A stretch of 64,000 nucleotides of DNA from Nesterenkonia sedimenti (GCF_012641515.1 NZ_JABAHY010000003.1:124001-188000); one strand, 5' to 3'. Shown: positions 46,113 to 54,393, counted from the stretch's first letter. Numbers and translations: made by a program. Notes: generated by a model from the letters alone, not told the origin.

Positions 46113-46895
46113 CTATAACGCGGCGGTGAAGAGGATCTGTTCGGCCAGGGCCTCTGCCACCGGCTGGCCCGGCCCCAGGGGTGGATAGTGGTGCAGCCGA
46201 ATGCTGGCAGTCTCATCGATGCCGACCACGAAGGCGCCTTCGGCCGCATCTAAGGCACGGGCCTGGATATTGACCCCGGCGGCCATCAGTCCGGGGATGG
46301 CGCGCATGGCGTCCACGGCGAGGTCCTTGAGGTCTTCTGTGGCGTGCGCGGTGACATCGGCAATCACGGTTCTCTCCCCTTCGGGCAGGACGGCCAGCAC
46401 GCTGATGGGCTCTTTGCCTACACAGTAGGCCTGGAGTTTCAGTTCTCCGGCGGGGCCTTTTCCGGGGTTGACTTCGAAGGGAAGCATCGGCTGCGCGGGG
46501 TCCTCGGCTGAGGCTCCGGCATTGGCATGGGGGATTTCCATCAGATCCAGATGGGCCCAGGCTGCTGCCGGGTCATCCAGTACCCGCCGGGCGTGGGCCG
46601 GCACCAGGGTGGTGACTCCGCCCTGGCTGTCCTCCTCCTGTCCGGGCCGCCGGATGGTGGAGTAGCCGCCGATGACCGTACCTGCGAATTCGAAGACCCA
46701 GCGTCCCTCGGTGACCTTCCGTGTGGTGATCCGTCGGGTGGACAGGGCCCGGCCCAGCAGCGCGGCCGAGGTCGGCAGTGGCTGGGGTCGGGCTGGAGCC
46801 TGCTGCTGCAGACTGCGCAGTTCAGCGGCAAGGGCGGCCGGCGTCAGGGGCTGCTCTTCAGGAGTCTCCGCAACAGGGGCGTCTTCGGTGGGCAT
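46113..46895 (-). CDS. Degenerate ATP-grasp paralogue (probable pseudoenzyme)
   Basis: 260 aa. It aligns with its neighbour along its length: RRITTRKVTEGRWVFEFAG with the neighbour's RMTLKKITESNQLFFLSG, GVTTLVPAHARR with GIITSLVSHQARR, EDLKDLAVDAMRAIPGL with EELRELAVEGLWAIPGL, and LHHYPPLGPGQPVAEAL with QFHYPSYGQPRKINDAV. The lysine/glycine-rich phosphate loop and hinge (about 70 residues in the neighbour) are missing, and the metal ligands E-x-N become D-E-T. The frame is intact, so it is probably a non-catalytic partner. GAGGAG lies just before the ATG; TATCCT at 46905-46910. Confidence 0.75.
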   Translation of the reverse strand: MPTEDAPVAETPEEQPLTPAALAAELRSLQQQAPARPQPLPTSAALLGRALSTRRITTRKVTEGRWVFEFAGTVIGGYSTIRRPGQEEDSQGGVTTLVPAHARRVLDDPAAAWAHLDLMEIPHANAGASAEDPAQPMLPFEVNPGKGPAGELKLQAYCVGKEPISVLAVLPEGERTVIADVTAHATEDLKDLAVDAMRAIPGLMAAGVNIQARALDAAEGAFVVGIDETASIRLHHYPPLGPGQPVAEALAEQILFTAAL

Positions 46896-46944
46896 AGCTC
46901 CTCAAGGATAGCTGGATTGAATATCTCGAAATGTGACATCGCCC

Positions 46945-46974
46945 TTGCTGGGCCTAATCGGTGCGGCGTAGCGT
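46945..46974 (+). promoter_or_regulatory. Promoter of the riboswitch-controlled flavin reductase
   Basis: TTGCTG (46945-46950), an 18-bp spacer and TAGCGT (46969-46974) predict a start near 46981, right at the 5' end of the riboswitch. Confidence 0.5.
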
Positions 46975-46982
46975 GGGGAGAG

Positions 46983-47079
46983 TCCATCCCGAGCGGCCGA
47001 GAGATCTGGCTTGTTGACGCCGCAGCAACCCGGGGGTGCCGAGTCGTTCTGCCGGGTGCTAACGCCAGGACCGATGGGA
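46983..47079 (+). ncRNA. SAM-I-like (S-box) riboswitch
   Basis: Conserved S-box landmarks occur in order: GAGAGATCTGGC, TTGACGCCGCAGCAACC (the kink-turn and core), a GGGTGCC arm, GGTGCTAACGCCAGGACC, and closing GATGGGAG. CCATC at the 5' end pairs with GATGG at the 3' end (P1). The GGGAG of the ribosome binding site lies next to and partly inside this helix, four bases before the ATG, so ligand binding should block translation. The subclass is inferred from motif order, without a covariance model. Confidence 0.78.
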
Positions 47080-47084
47080 GCGTT

Positions 47085-47612
47085 ATGAGTTCAGCCACTG
47101 CCACACTGACGAGGCCTGATGTGAGCACTTCAGCACTGGAACCGCTGAGCCTGCGGGCTGCCTTTGCGCAGGTCCCCCAGCCGGTGGTGATTGTGGGTGC
47201 TGAGGTTGACGGCGCCCCGGAGGCGCTGGTCGCCTCAACTTTCACTGCGGGGGTTTCCCTGGAGCCGCCGCTGGTGACCTTTGCGGTTCAGCACAGCTCC
47301 TCGACCTGGCCGCGCCTTCGGGATGGTGCCACCCATCTGGGGGTTTCACTGCTGGGGTCAGAGGGCGGCCCCCTGGCCCGTCAGATTGCGGGTAAGGATC
47401 GGACCCAGCGCTTCGCGGGGGTGGCTTACACCGCCGACGACGACGGCTCTCTGGTCCTCGATCATGCTCCCCTGTGGCTGAAAACCCGGGTGTATAACGA
47501 GTTCACCGCCGGGGACCACGACATCGTGGTTCTGGAACTTCTGGATCTGGGAGTGGATGAGACGGTTCCCGGTCTGGTCTTCCACCGCAGCAGCTTCACA
47601 CCTCTGCCCTAG
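47085..47612 (+). CDS. Flavin reductase family protein (FMN-binding)
   Basis: 175 aa. After a short N-terminal tail it shows the flavin-reductase fold: FAQVPQPVVIVGAEVDG, ALVASTFTAGVSLEPPLV, TFAVQHSSSTWP, LGVSLLGSEGG and HDIVVLELLDLG. Such enzymes supply reduced flavin to monooxygenases, often for desulfonation. Control by a SAM-sensing switch points to sulphur or methionine supply, for example a sulfonate monooxygenase encoded elsewhere. ATG 47085 is fixed by GGGAG and the switch. Confidence 0.87.
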   Translation: MSSATATLTRPDVSTSALEPLSLRAAFAQVPQPVVIVGAEVDGAPEALVASTFTAGVSLEPPLVTFAVQHSSSTWPRLRDGATHLGVSLLGSEGGPLARQIAGKDRTQRFAGVAYTADDDGSLVLDHAPLWLKTRVYNEFTAGDHDIVVLELLDLGVDETVPGLVFHRSSFTPLP

Positions 47613-47736
47613 TCCGTGTGTCCTCCACACGCATGATCACCGAATTGGGCTGGAAGCCACCGTATTCGATGAAGGCTTCATGGTGGAATCCGGTCAGATC
47701 CTCGGACTCGAAGACCTGCTTGCCCTCTTCCCACAA
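47596..47736 (-). pseudogene. Possible remnant of a coding sequence on the minus strand
   Basis: Read on the minus strand, the DNA gives a protein-like 46-residue stretch with LWEEGKQVFESEDLTGF, HHEAFIEYGGF and NSVIMRVEDTRTRAEV before a stop at 47596. Upstream a stop occurs about 20 codons further, and no ATG or GTG lies between; TTG 47736 is the only possible start. It overlaps the end of the flavin reductase gene. It may be the C-terminal end of a decayed gene; family not recognised. Confidence 0.35.
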
Positions 47737-47932
47737 CGCATCGCTGCTTTCCTGGCGGCTCTCTGGTCTCTGGATGGTTGCTGTGCGGCTTCAGGAGGCG
47801 GTTCTGCCGCTTCAGAGTGCTCTGACCCGCCGGAATTGTGTTGGGCGACGTGACCGCGCATAATCTATCCCGGCCTTGGCTCAGATGAGCGAGGTCAGGC
47901 TCTTATTCTCAGCACAAAAGGACTTCTTCATC
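47613..47932. other. 320-bp region without an intact gene
   Basis: Between the flavin reductase and the sugar-porter-type MFS gene. It holds the minus-strand remnant described above, and on the plus strand AAAAGG about 12 bases before the MFS start. Nothing else is recognised. The plus-strand frame seen here is Cys/Ser-rich and unlike a real protein. Confidence 0.5.
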
Positions 47933-49375
47933 ATGAGCTCACCTGCTGCCCGCATGCAGGACCCCGCCGTGGGCACTGTTGCCTGGGTTGTCATTGTGGC
48001 CGCCTTCGGCGGTTTCCTCTTCGGTTTCGACACTGCCGTGATCAATGGTGCGGTGGATTCCATCGAGACCGAGTTTGCGCTCAGCGGGCTGGTGACCGGT
48101 TTCGTGGTCTCCTCCGCTCTTCTGGGCTGCATGATCGGCGCCTGGTTGGGCGGCAGCATCTCCGACCGGATCGGGCGCCAGCGGGCGATGTTGGTTGCGG
48201 CGTCGTTCTTCTTCGCCTCCGCCATCGGTTCGGGTCTGGCTGTGGGGGTTATCGACCTCACGGTCTGGCGTGTGCTCGGCGGTATCGGTGTGGGTATGGC
48301 ATCGGTGATCGCCCCGGCCTATATTGCTGAGGTCTCCCCTGCAAATATGCGCGGCCGAATGGGCTCGCTGTGGCAGATGGCCATTGTGGTGGGTATCTTC
48401 TCCGCGGCACTGTCGAACGCTTTCATCGCCAACCTCGCCGGTTCTGCCGGTTCTCCCCTGTGGCTGGGTGTGGATGCCTGGCGCTGGATGTTCATCATGG
48501 AGGCCCTGCCGGCTCTGATCTACGGCCTGCTGGCTCTGTCTATTCCGGAGTCCCCGCGGTATCTGGTCTCGCGTGGCCGCGATGAGCAGGCCGCCTCGGT
48601 GCTGCGCTCTGTGGTGGGCCTGACCCAGGACAGTGCGATCTCGGAGAAGATCCGCGAGATCCGTCAGACCATCAATGTGGAGGCCCGCCAGAAGCTGCGC
48701 GACCTTGTGGTCAGCGGCAAGATTATGCCGATCCTGTGGGTGGGTCTGGGCCTTGCGGTGTTCCAGCAGTTCGTGGGCATCAACGTGATCTTCTACTACT
48801 CCAATACTCTGTGGATGGCGGTGGGCTTGGCCGAGGAGCAGGCCTTCCTGATCCAGGTGATCACTACTGCAGTGAATATTCTGGGTACGGTCATCGGCAT
48901 CATCATTGTGGATAAGGTGGGTCGCCGGATTCCGCTGGCTGTGGGCTCGGCCGGTATGGCTGTGGGCCTGGGCATGATGACCATTGCATTCTCACAGGCC
49001 ACTGTGATTGAGCGGGCCGGCGAGGAGGTTGTGACCCTGCCGGATCCCTGGTCCTATATTGCGCTGGTCTCTGCCAATGTCTTCGTCATCTTCTTCGCCG
49101 CGACCTGGGGCCCCTTCATGTGGGTGCTGCTGGGCGAGATGTTCCCCAACCGGGTGCGTGCGGTGGCTCTGGGCGTCACAGCTGCGGCGAACTGGGCGGC
49201 AAACTTCCTGATCTCGATGCTGTTCCCGGAGATGGCTGGCCTGTCGCTGGTCTTCGCCTACGGCTTCTATGCGTTCTCAGCGTTCCTGTCCCTGATCTTC
49301 GTGCTCCGCTGGGTTCCGGAGACCAAGGGCCGCGAGCTGGAGGATATGCAGGAGGTCGGCCACCAGCGCGACTGA
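47933..49375 (+). CDS. MFS sugar-proton symporter-like transporter
   Basis: 480 aa, 12 helices. Sugar-porter signatures are clear: GFDTAVINGAV near residue 30, GGSISDRIGRQRAM, PESPRYLVSRGR after helix 6, GINVIFYYSN in helix 7, and PETKGRELEDMQEV at the end. Members import pentoses, hexoses or inositol by proton symport; the sugar is not deducible. ATG 47933 follows AAAAGG at a rather long distance. A strong hairpin follows the gene. Confidence 0.87.
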   Translation: MSSPAARMQDPAVGTVAWVVIVAAFGGFLFGFDTAVINGAVDSIETEFALSGLVTGFVVSSALLGCMIGAWLGGSISDRIGRQRAMLVAASFFFASAIGSGLAVGVIDLTVWRVLGGIGVGMASVIAPAYIAEVSPANMRGRMGSLWQMAIVVGIFSAALSNAFIANLAGSAGSPLWLGVDAWRWMFIMEALPALIYGLLALSIPESPRYLVSRGRDEQAASVLRSVVGLTQDSAISEKIREIRQTINVEARQKLRDLVVSGKIMPILWVGLGLAVFQQFVGINVIFYYSNTLWMAVGLAEEQAFLIQVITTAVNILGTVIGIIIVDKVGRRIPLAVGSAGMAVGLGMMTIAFSQATVIERAGEEVVTLPDPWSYIALVSANVFVIFFAATWGPFMWVLLGEMFPNRVRAVALGVTAAANWAANFLISMLFPEMAGLSLVFAYGFYAFSAFLSLIFVLRWVPETKGRELEDMQEVGHQRD

Positions 49376-49398
49376 CGCCGGCCTAGGCACTATTCCTC

Positions 49399-49437
49399 AG
49401 TGGGGGCGCTTCACCAACCAGTGAGGCGCCCCCCACT
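49399..49437. terminator. Strong terminator-like hairpin after the sugar-porter-type gene
   Basis: AGTGGGGGCGCTTCAC, six bases, then GTGAGGCGCCCCCCACT form a stem of about 16 pairs with one bulge. Both strands could use it, and the genes on either side converge. Confidence 0.65.
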
Positions 49438-49481
49438 GCTGTCTGGTCCAGTCCAGGTCGAACTTCCAGCGGCGGCCTGCC

Positions 49482-50081
49482 TCAGTGGTGAGGACGACGC
49501 CAGATGAGGGCGTACCGCCACAGCAACAGCTTTTTCCATTTCACATGAGGCAGTACGGCCTCAGCAGTACGTCGCACGGTCCTGTAATCATGTGGTGGGG
49601 GCCAGACTGTCGGAGCTGAGTGGTCCCACACTCCGTACTTCCGCGCCAGCCGCCGATGCTGCATCGCCCCGGCGAGACTGAAGAGGGCGTCTTTTATCCC
49701 GTTCCCCTGTGCCATCCCTACGATGATCAATACACCTCCGGGGCGGGTCAGTGCTGCCAAACGCGATAGTGCCGCTTCCAGGTTGGGGATGTGATGCACG
49801 GTGGCTACAGAGGCGACGACATCGAACTCGCGGCCAAAGGGATATGTCATGACATCGGCTTTAACCCAGTTCACCTGGTCAGTGAGCTCACGAGCCTTGT
49901 CCAGGACACCCTCATCACTATCGATGCCGATCACTTCAGGGATACTCTGACGCAGCTCTTCTGCGAGAAGGCCGTTTCCACACCCGACGTCGAGCGCGGA
50001 GAGAGCTTGCGGGGGAACACCGTTAAGGACAAGCCGGTGATAGTGCAGGTTATGGTTCCACCTTTTGCCGCGACCAGCCAT
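49482..50081 (-). CDS. Class I SAM-dependent methyltransferase
   Basis: 199 aa. Motif I is LDVGCGNGLLAEEL near residue 30, followed by GIDSD and DVVASVATVHHIPNLEAAL (motif post-II), then RPGGVLIIVG. The start MAGRGKRWNHNLHYH fits known actinobacterial members, so ATG 50081 is used although it lies within the end of the response-regulator frame. Substrate unknown. It appears intact, but its upstream region was altered by the deletion that truncated the regulator. Confidence 0.82.
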   Translation of the reverse strand: MAGRGKRWNHNLHYHRLVLNGVPPQALSALDVGCGNGLLAEELRQSIPEVIGIDSDEGVLDKARELTDQVNWVKADVMTYPFGREFDVVASVATVHHIPNLEAALSRLAALTRPGGVLIIVGMAQGNGIKDALFSLAGAMQHRRLARKYGVWDHSAPTVWPPPHDYRTVRRTAEAVLPHVKWKKLLLWRYALIWRRPHH

Positions 50082-50592
50082 CGGCCACTCCCTTGGAATG
50101 AATCCTCGCCGAAATATCAGCAACTGAGTACCCCTGCGAGGTCTCCCGCAGGACATCGATCTCGCGTTCGGTCAGCGGGCAGTCGTCGACGACGGCAAGT
50201 GCGGAGACATCCGGATCTATCCACCGCCTACCCTCGTGAAGTGCTTGGATGACCTCCGCAATATGTGTGGGCTCGGCAGATTTGCTGACGAATCCGCGCA
50301 CTCCCAGTTTCAACGCCCTGCGCAGCACCCCGGGCCTGGCATGCCTGGTCAGCATGAGCACGACCTGGTCCGGGTTTTCCTTCTGCAACTGGCCGAGGGC
50401 TTCCAATCCATCGGTGCCCGGCATTTCGAGGTCGATGACCAGCACATCAGGCTGGTGGTGCCGTACCGCCTCCAGGGCTTCGCGACCGTCCTGCGCCTCC
50501 GCCAGCACAGTGATCTCGCCCTCGAGGGGCAGCAGGGCAGACAGTGCCTTGCGGAGCAGAGCCTCATCATCGGCCAGCACAATAGAGATCAT
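50050..50592 (-). pseudogene. NarL/DesR-type response regulator, HTH truncated
   Basis: The receiver domain is whole: phospho-acceptor D54 in LVIDLEMPGTDG and VSKSAEPTHI with the conserved lysine. The LuxR-type helix-turn-helix starts (LTEREIDVLRETSQGYSVADISARIH) in two parts but is cut after ARIH and replaced by about 15 unrelated residues, so the recognition helix is lost. The junction, near 50095, coincides with the start of the methyltransferase gene, indicating a deletion. It should not bind DNA. Its start overlaps the kinase remnant stop. Confidence 0.72.
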
Positions 50593-51143
50593 CGCACCGC
50601 TCCCCCATCAGGGGCGAAGCTGGCCTCGGTGAGAAACCTCCCCTGATCACTTTCGACCCTCAGCCTCCCTCCGCTGTCGGTGACGCGCTGCCGAAGGTTC
50701 TCCAGACCCCGTAGCTGTGGCTTTCCCTGAGCGTGGGAGTCAGCGCCATCATTGGTGATACTGATCCATTGCTCGGAAAGTCGGATTCGCACTCTGGTGG
50801 ACTGGGCATGCCGCAGGATATTGGTCGTCGCCTCGCGCAGCACCTGTCCCAACAGTTCGTTATGGGGGCTGGCCTCGGCCTGCCCCTCTGTCTCCCGCTG
50901 CACCTCGACGGCAATACCCCCGGCCTCAAAGAGATTCTTGGCGTTCTCCAGCTCCGAGGTGAGGTTCAGCCGACGCTGGGCATAGGCCAGCTCCTTGGTC
51001 TCAGTGATGGTACTGCCGACCAGTTCGTGAACTTCGCGGAGCTCCTCGCTGGCACGGTCAGGATCAGAGTCGATCAGCTTCTCCGCCAGAGCGACACCGC
51101 TGCGGCGATCAATAGGCCCCCACCGACGACCACGGCCTCCCAC
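50589..51143 (-). pseudogene. Sensor histidine kinase remnant (C-terminal part)
   Basis: The frame contains the end of the dimerisation region (AEKLIDSDPDRASEELREVHELV) in part, and a HATPase domain with REATTNILRHAQSTRVRI, ITNDG and RGLENLRQRVTDSGG. The phospho-accepting histidine box, which should precede AEKLIDSD, is missing. About 22 N-terminal residues come from an out-of-frame read of the membrane part described next. It cannot autophosphorylate. DesK/LiaS-like subfamily by comparison. Confidence 0.75.
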
Positions 51144-51226
51144 CAGTGCTGGGCTCGTACAGCTACCAGCAACAGTCCCACGGGGATAACGGTCACCAAG
51201 GTGCTGATCACCGTGGTCCGGTTCAT
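51074..51226 (-). pseudogene. Sensor kinase remnant, N-terminal membrane part
   Basis: ATG 51226 opens a 50-residue frame with two hydrophobic stretches (VISTLVTVIPVGLLLVAV and GGGLLIAAAVSLW) that stops at 51074. It overlaps the C-terminal kinase remnant in another frame. The simplest reading is one kinase gene that lost an internal piece containing the histidine box and shifted frame. Confidence 0.6.
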
Positions 51227-51244
51227 TCGGCGGTAACTTGCGGC

Positions 51245-51352
51245 ATGGGCGTGAAGCTCGGCAATGTAATCGCTTGGATGACCGTCTCGATCATTGCCTG
51301 GGGTGTGCTCTTCGGCTTCTTCGGCGACTGGGTCTCGAATTGGTTCATGTAG
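51245..51352 (+). CDS. Small membrane protein (35 aa)
   Basis: ATG 51245 to TAG 51352 encodes 35 residues: MGVKLGN, a single helix IAWMTVSIIAWGVLFGFFG, and a DWVSNWFM tail, tryptophan-rich and plausible as a small transmembrane protein. TAACTT (51234-51239) ends five bases before the ATG. It lies between the broken two-component system and purA. No family recognised; coding supported by promoter and composition only. Confidence 0.5.
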   Translation: MGVKLGNVIAWMTVSIIAWGVLFGFFGDWVSNWFM

Positions 51353-51403
51353 GCCGCCGAGTGCAGCCTGCTGATGGTGAGGGGCCGCTTCGGCCTCCCA
51401 CCA

Positions 51404-52690
51404 TCAGTTGATGAGGTCGCGGACCTGGATGACTTGGTCGCGGCCGGGGCCGACACCGATGGCGGAGAACCGGGTGCCGGAGAGCTCCTCGAGGGCCAAC
51501 ACGTAGTCCCGGGCATTCGGGGGCAGATCCTCCAGGCTCCGGCAGCCGGTGATGTCCTCTTCCCAGCCGGGGAAGGTGTCGTAAACCGGCACTGCATGGT
51601 GGAACTCGGTCTGAGTCATCGGCATCTCACGGTAGAGCTCGCCGTCGATCTCATAACCGGTGCACACCGGGATCTCCTCGATACCGGTGAGCACATCCAG
51701 CTTGGTCAGGAAGTAGTCGGTGAACCCATTGACGCGGGTGGCGTAGCGGGCCATCAGGGCGTCATACCAGCCACAGCGGCGCGGACGGCCGGTGTTGACC
51801 CCGAACTCACCGCCGGTCTTCTGCAGGTACTCACCCCATTTGTCCTCAAGCTCAGTGGGGAACGGGCCGGCACCCACACGCGTGGTGTAGGCCTTGATGA
51901 TGCCGATCGACCGGTTGATCCGCGTCGGACCGATACCCGAGCCCACCGAGGCACCGCCTGCGGTGGGGTTCGAGGAGGTCACAAAGGGGTAGGTGCCGTG
52001 GTCGACGTCGAGGTAGGTGGCCTGGCCACCCTCCATGAGCACCACATCCCCGCGGTCCAGGGCGTCATTGAGCAGGATCGTGGAGTCCACGACCATCGGC
52101 CGCAGCCGGTCCACATAGGCCAGGAAGTACTCGGCGATCTCATCGACTGTGATGTGCCGGCGGTTGTAGAGCTTGACCAGCAGTTCGTTCTTCTGCCGCA
52201 GGGCGCCTTCGATCTTCTGGCGCAGGATGGACTCATCGAAGATGTCCTGCACCCGAATTCCCAGCCGGCCAACCTTATCCATATAGGTGGGCCCGATGCC
52301 GCGCCCGGTGGTGCCGATGGCACGCTTGCCCAGGAACCGTTCGGTGACCTTATCCATGGTCTGGTGGTAGGGCGCCACCAGGTGAGCGTTGGCGCTGATC
52401 CGCAGCCGGGAGGTATCCGCCCCGCGGGCCTCCAGGCCGTCGATCTCCTCGAAGAGCGCCTCGAGGTTGACCACCACGCCGTTGCCGATCACCGGGGTCG
52501 CATTGGGCGAGAGGATCCCGGCCGGCAGCAATTTCAGCTCGAATTTCTCCCCGCCGACAACGACTGTATGTCCGGCGTTATTGCCGCCGTTGGGCTTGAC
52601 CACATAGTCGACCCGGGAGCCGAGCAGATCGGTGGCCTTGCCCTTCCCCTCGTCGCCCCACTGGGCACCGACGATGACAATGGCTGGCAT
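51404..52690 (-). CDS. purA: Adenylosuccinate synthetase
   Basis: 428 aa, full length. GTP-binding [14 protein letters not shown] at residues 10-23, the [11 protein letters not shown] switch region, the [14 protein letters not shown] loop, and [12 protein letters not shown] are all present. It joins IMP and aspartate to make adenylosuccinate on the AMP branch. AAGGA precedes the ATG at 52690. Confidence 0.97.
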   Translation of the reverse strand: MPAIVIVGAQWGDEGKGKATDLLGSRVDYVVKPNGGNNAGHTVVVGGEKFELKLLPAGILSPNATPVIGNGVVVNLEALFEEIDGLEARGADTSRLRISANAHLVAPYHQTMDKVTERFLGKRAIGTTGRGIGPTYMDKVGRLGIRVQDIFDESILRQKIEGALRQKNELLVKLYNRRHITVDEIAEYFLAYVDRLRPMVVDSTILLNDALDRGDVVLMEGGQATYLDVDHGTYPFVTSSNPTAGGASVGSGIGPTRINRSIGIIKAYTTRVGAGPFPTELEDKWGEYLQKTGGEFGVNTGRPRRCGWYDALMARYATRVNGFTDYFLTKLDVLTGIEEIPVCTGYEIDGELYREMPMTQTEFHHAVPVYDTFPGWEEDITGCRSLEDLPPNARDYVLALEELSGTRFSAIGVGPGRDQVIQVRDLIN

Positions 52691-52816
52691 AGGAGAAGTC
52701 CTTCCAAGCGAGTGTTAAGCCTCAGTGAGTCTACCAACGCTTGCCCGCTTCGGCTGAGCCGGAATCCGGCGGCCCTCCAGGTCGCCGGGTTCCGGCAGGG
52801 CGGCGGCCATCCCGCC

Positions 52817-53740
52817 ATGGGAACCGGCCCCAGTTCCCCGACCCTGGCGAAATTGGCCACAGCCCCACCGGAAGGCGCACGGAAGAAGGCTTTCCAGATC
52901 GCTGGGCGCAGTGAGGCACTACCGCAGAAGAAGATCTCCGAGATCGATGTGGATGCCATCGATCAGTGGGTCGTTGATGAGTACAGAGAGAACGACGACG
53001 GCTCCCCCACCAAGTACCCGGCGGTGGTGATCGGGGCGGTCTCCGGTGCTGCCTTCTTCCGGCTCAAGCGGAAGGCCCTGGGCCCGGTCTACGAGGAGTT
53101 CCTACGGGACCACCTCGCTGAGGGCGGAACCGTCATCACTCTGGAGAACACCCGGACCTGGCGAAGCACCCACACCGGCACCGGCGCCAGTGATGGCCGC
53201 AGCTTCTTTCAGTTCGGCTGCCTCGGCGGGCTGCCCGAGCAGAAGTATGTCTCCGGCAGCCAGCGGGTGCGTGAATTCTTGGCCGCCGAGGGCTCGGAGT
53301 ACCAGCAGTGGACGGCCCCGGAGGCCACTGGCCGGACTCCCGATGGGGAATGGGGCTTTGACCTCGCCCTGGGGGAGGGTATTGAGCGTCTGGCGGGTCA
53401 GCAGGGCTGGGGCCGGCGTCGACTGTTTCAGAATGAGCCCCAGGACGCCTCGGCTGTCATCGCCGAGCTGTACCGGGATTGGTATGCCCGGGGCCGCGGC
53501 GAGGTCATCGGTGTGGACCGCGAGGCCTACCCCGTGGACACCGGGGCGGCTTTCCGGTATCAGGAGGCAATGAAGTCAGCTGGTGAGCACCGGGAGCTGC
53601 CCGATCCGCTGAGCTTGGAGGAGGTCGATGCCTTCGCTCAGAAGTACGGGATCATCAGCAGTGACCTCTCACTGCCGGAACATCACGACGACGTCGCCGG
53701 GGAGGGTCTGCGCAACCCGGTGGCCTGGGTGGCTGACTAA
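52817..53740 (+). CDS. Unknown protein next to purA
   Basis: 307 aa from ATG 52817; an upstream GTG at 52711 is possible. Segments include LATAPPEGARKKAFQIAG, AIDQWVVDEY, a hydrophobic strand YPAVVIGAVSGAAFFRL, and FGCLGGLPEQKYVSGSQRV, then LFQNEPQDASAVIAELYRDW. Composition is typical of a soluble coding gene, and the position between purA and tdk suggests a stable neighbour. No domain recognised. The open frame continues far upstream, antisense to purA, but that part is not credible. Its stop shares CTAA with the convergent tdk stop. Confidence 0.75.
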   Translation: MGTGPSSPTLAKLATAPPEGARKKAFQIAGRSEALPQKKISEIDVDAIDQWVVDEYRENDDGSPTKYPAVVIGAVSGAAFFRLKRKALGPVYEEFLRDHLAEGGTVITLENTRTWRSTHTGTGASDGRSFFQFGCLGGLPEQKYVSGSQRVREFLAAEGSEYQQWTAPEATGRTPDGEWGFDLALGEGIERLAGQQGWGRRRLFQNEPQDASAVIAELYRDWYARGRGEVIGVDREAYPVDTGAAFRYQEAMKSAGEHRELPDPLSLEEVDAFAQKYGIISSDLSLPEHHDDVAGEGLRNPVAWVAD

Positions 53741-54393
53741 CCGAGGCGCCCGCCGCTGGCCTCGAGGTAGCAGGCCGCGCAGAGAGATTCGTACCAGACA
53801 TCTGCGCCGTCGATGGCGACCTGGTCGCCGTCAAAGATGATCGCATCACCCTGCCTGCGGGTGTTGAACACCGCTTTGCGCCCACAGCGGCAGATGGTCT
53901 TCAGCTCCTCCAGGGAGTGGGCGAGATCCATCAGCCGAGCCGATCCCGGGAAGGCCTTGGTGCGGAAGTCAGTGCGGATCCCGTAGGCCAGCACCGGGAC
54001 ACCATCGAGGACAGCAATCCGCAGGAGGTCATCAACCTGCTCCGGGGTCAGAAACTGGGCCTCATCCACCAGGAGGCAGGCCACCGGCTTGACTCTGGTG
54101 GAAGCAGCCTCGGCGTCGTCATGAGTTTCGAGATCCTCCAACAGGGTGCCGGCCGGATCTGCGGTGGCGTGGCGGTGGTACAGATCCCGCAGTTCAGCCT
54201 GCGGCGGGATCACGAAATCAGCCCGGCGGGTGACACCGAGCCGGGAGACGATCTCATCATTGCCCTTGGTGTCCACTGCGGGTTTGGCCAGCAGCACCCG
54301 TTGATCGCGTTCCTCGTAGTTGAAGGCAGCTTGGAGCAGTCCGGTGGATTTGCCGGAGTTCATTGCCCCGTAGCGGAAGTAGAGCTTGGCCAT
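53737..54393 (-). CDS. tdk: Thymidine kinase, type II
   Basis: 218 aa. P-loop GAMNSGKST at 9-17, DEAQFL for the catalytic glutamate region, YGIRTDFRTKAFPGS lasso, and four zinc cysteines (ICRCGRKA and CAACY). It phosphorylates salvaged thymidine. The ATG overlaps the stop of the DUF3151 gene (TGATG). Confidence 0.95.
   Translation of the reverse strand: MAKLYFRYGAMNSGKSTGLLQAAFNYEERDQRVLLAKPAVDTKGNDEIVSRLGVTRRADFVIPPQAELRDLYHRHATADPAGTLLEDLETHDDAEAASTRVKPVACLLVDEAQFLTPEQVDDLLRIAVLDGVPVLAYGIRTDFRTKAFPGSARLMDLAHSLEELKTICRCGRKAVFNTRRQGDAIIFDGDQVAIDGADVWYESLCAACYLEASGGRLG

Noticed and set aside
47557-47853. Plus-strand 98-codon frame
   Set aside because: Cys/Ser-rich with no motif, starts inside the flavin reductase gene.
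51374-52816. Plus-strand open frame of about 480 codons leading into the unknown gene at 52817
   Set aside because: It is antisense to purA over nearly its whole length and has Gly/Val/Asp/His-rich, mirror-like composition; purA is certain on the other strand.
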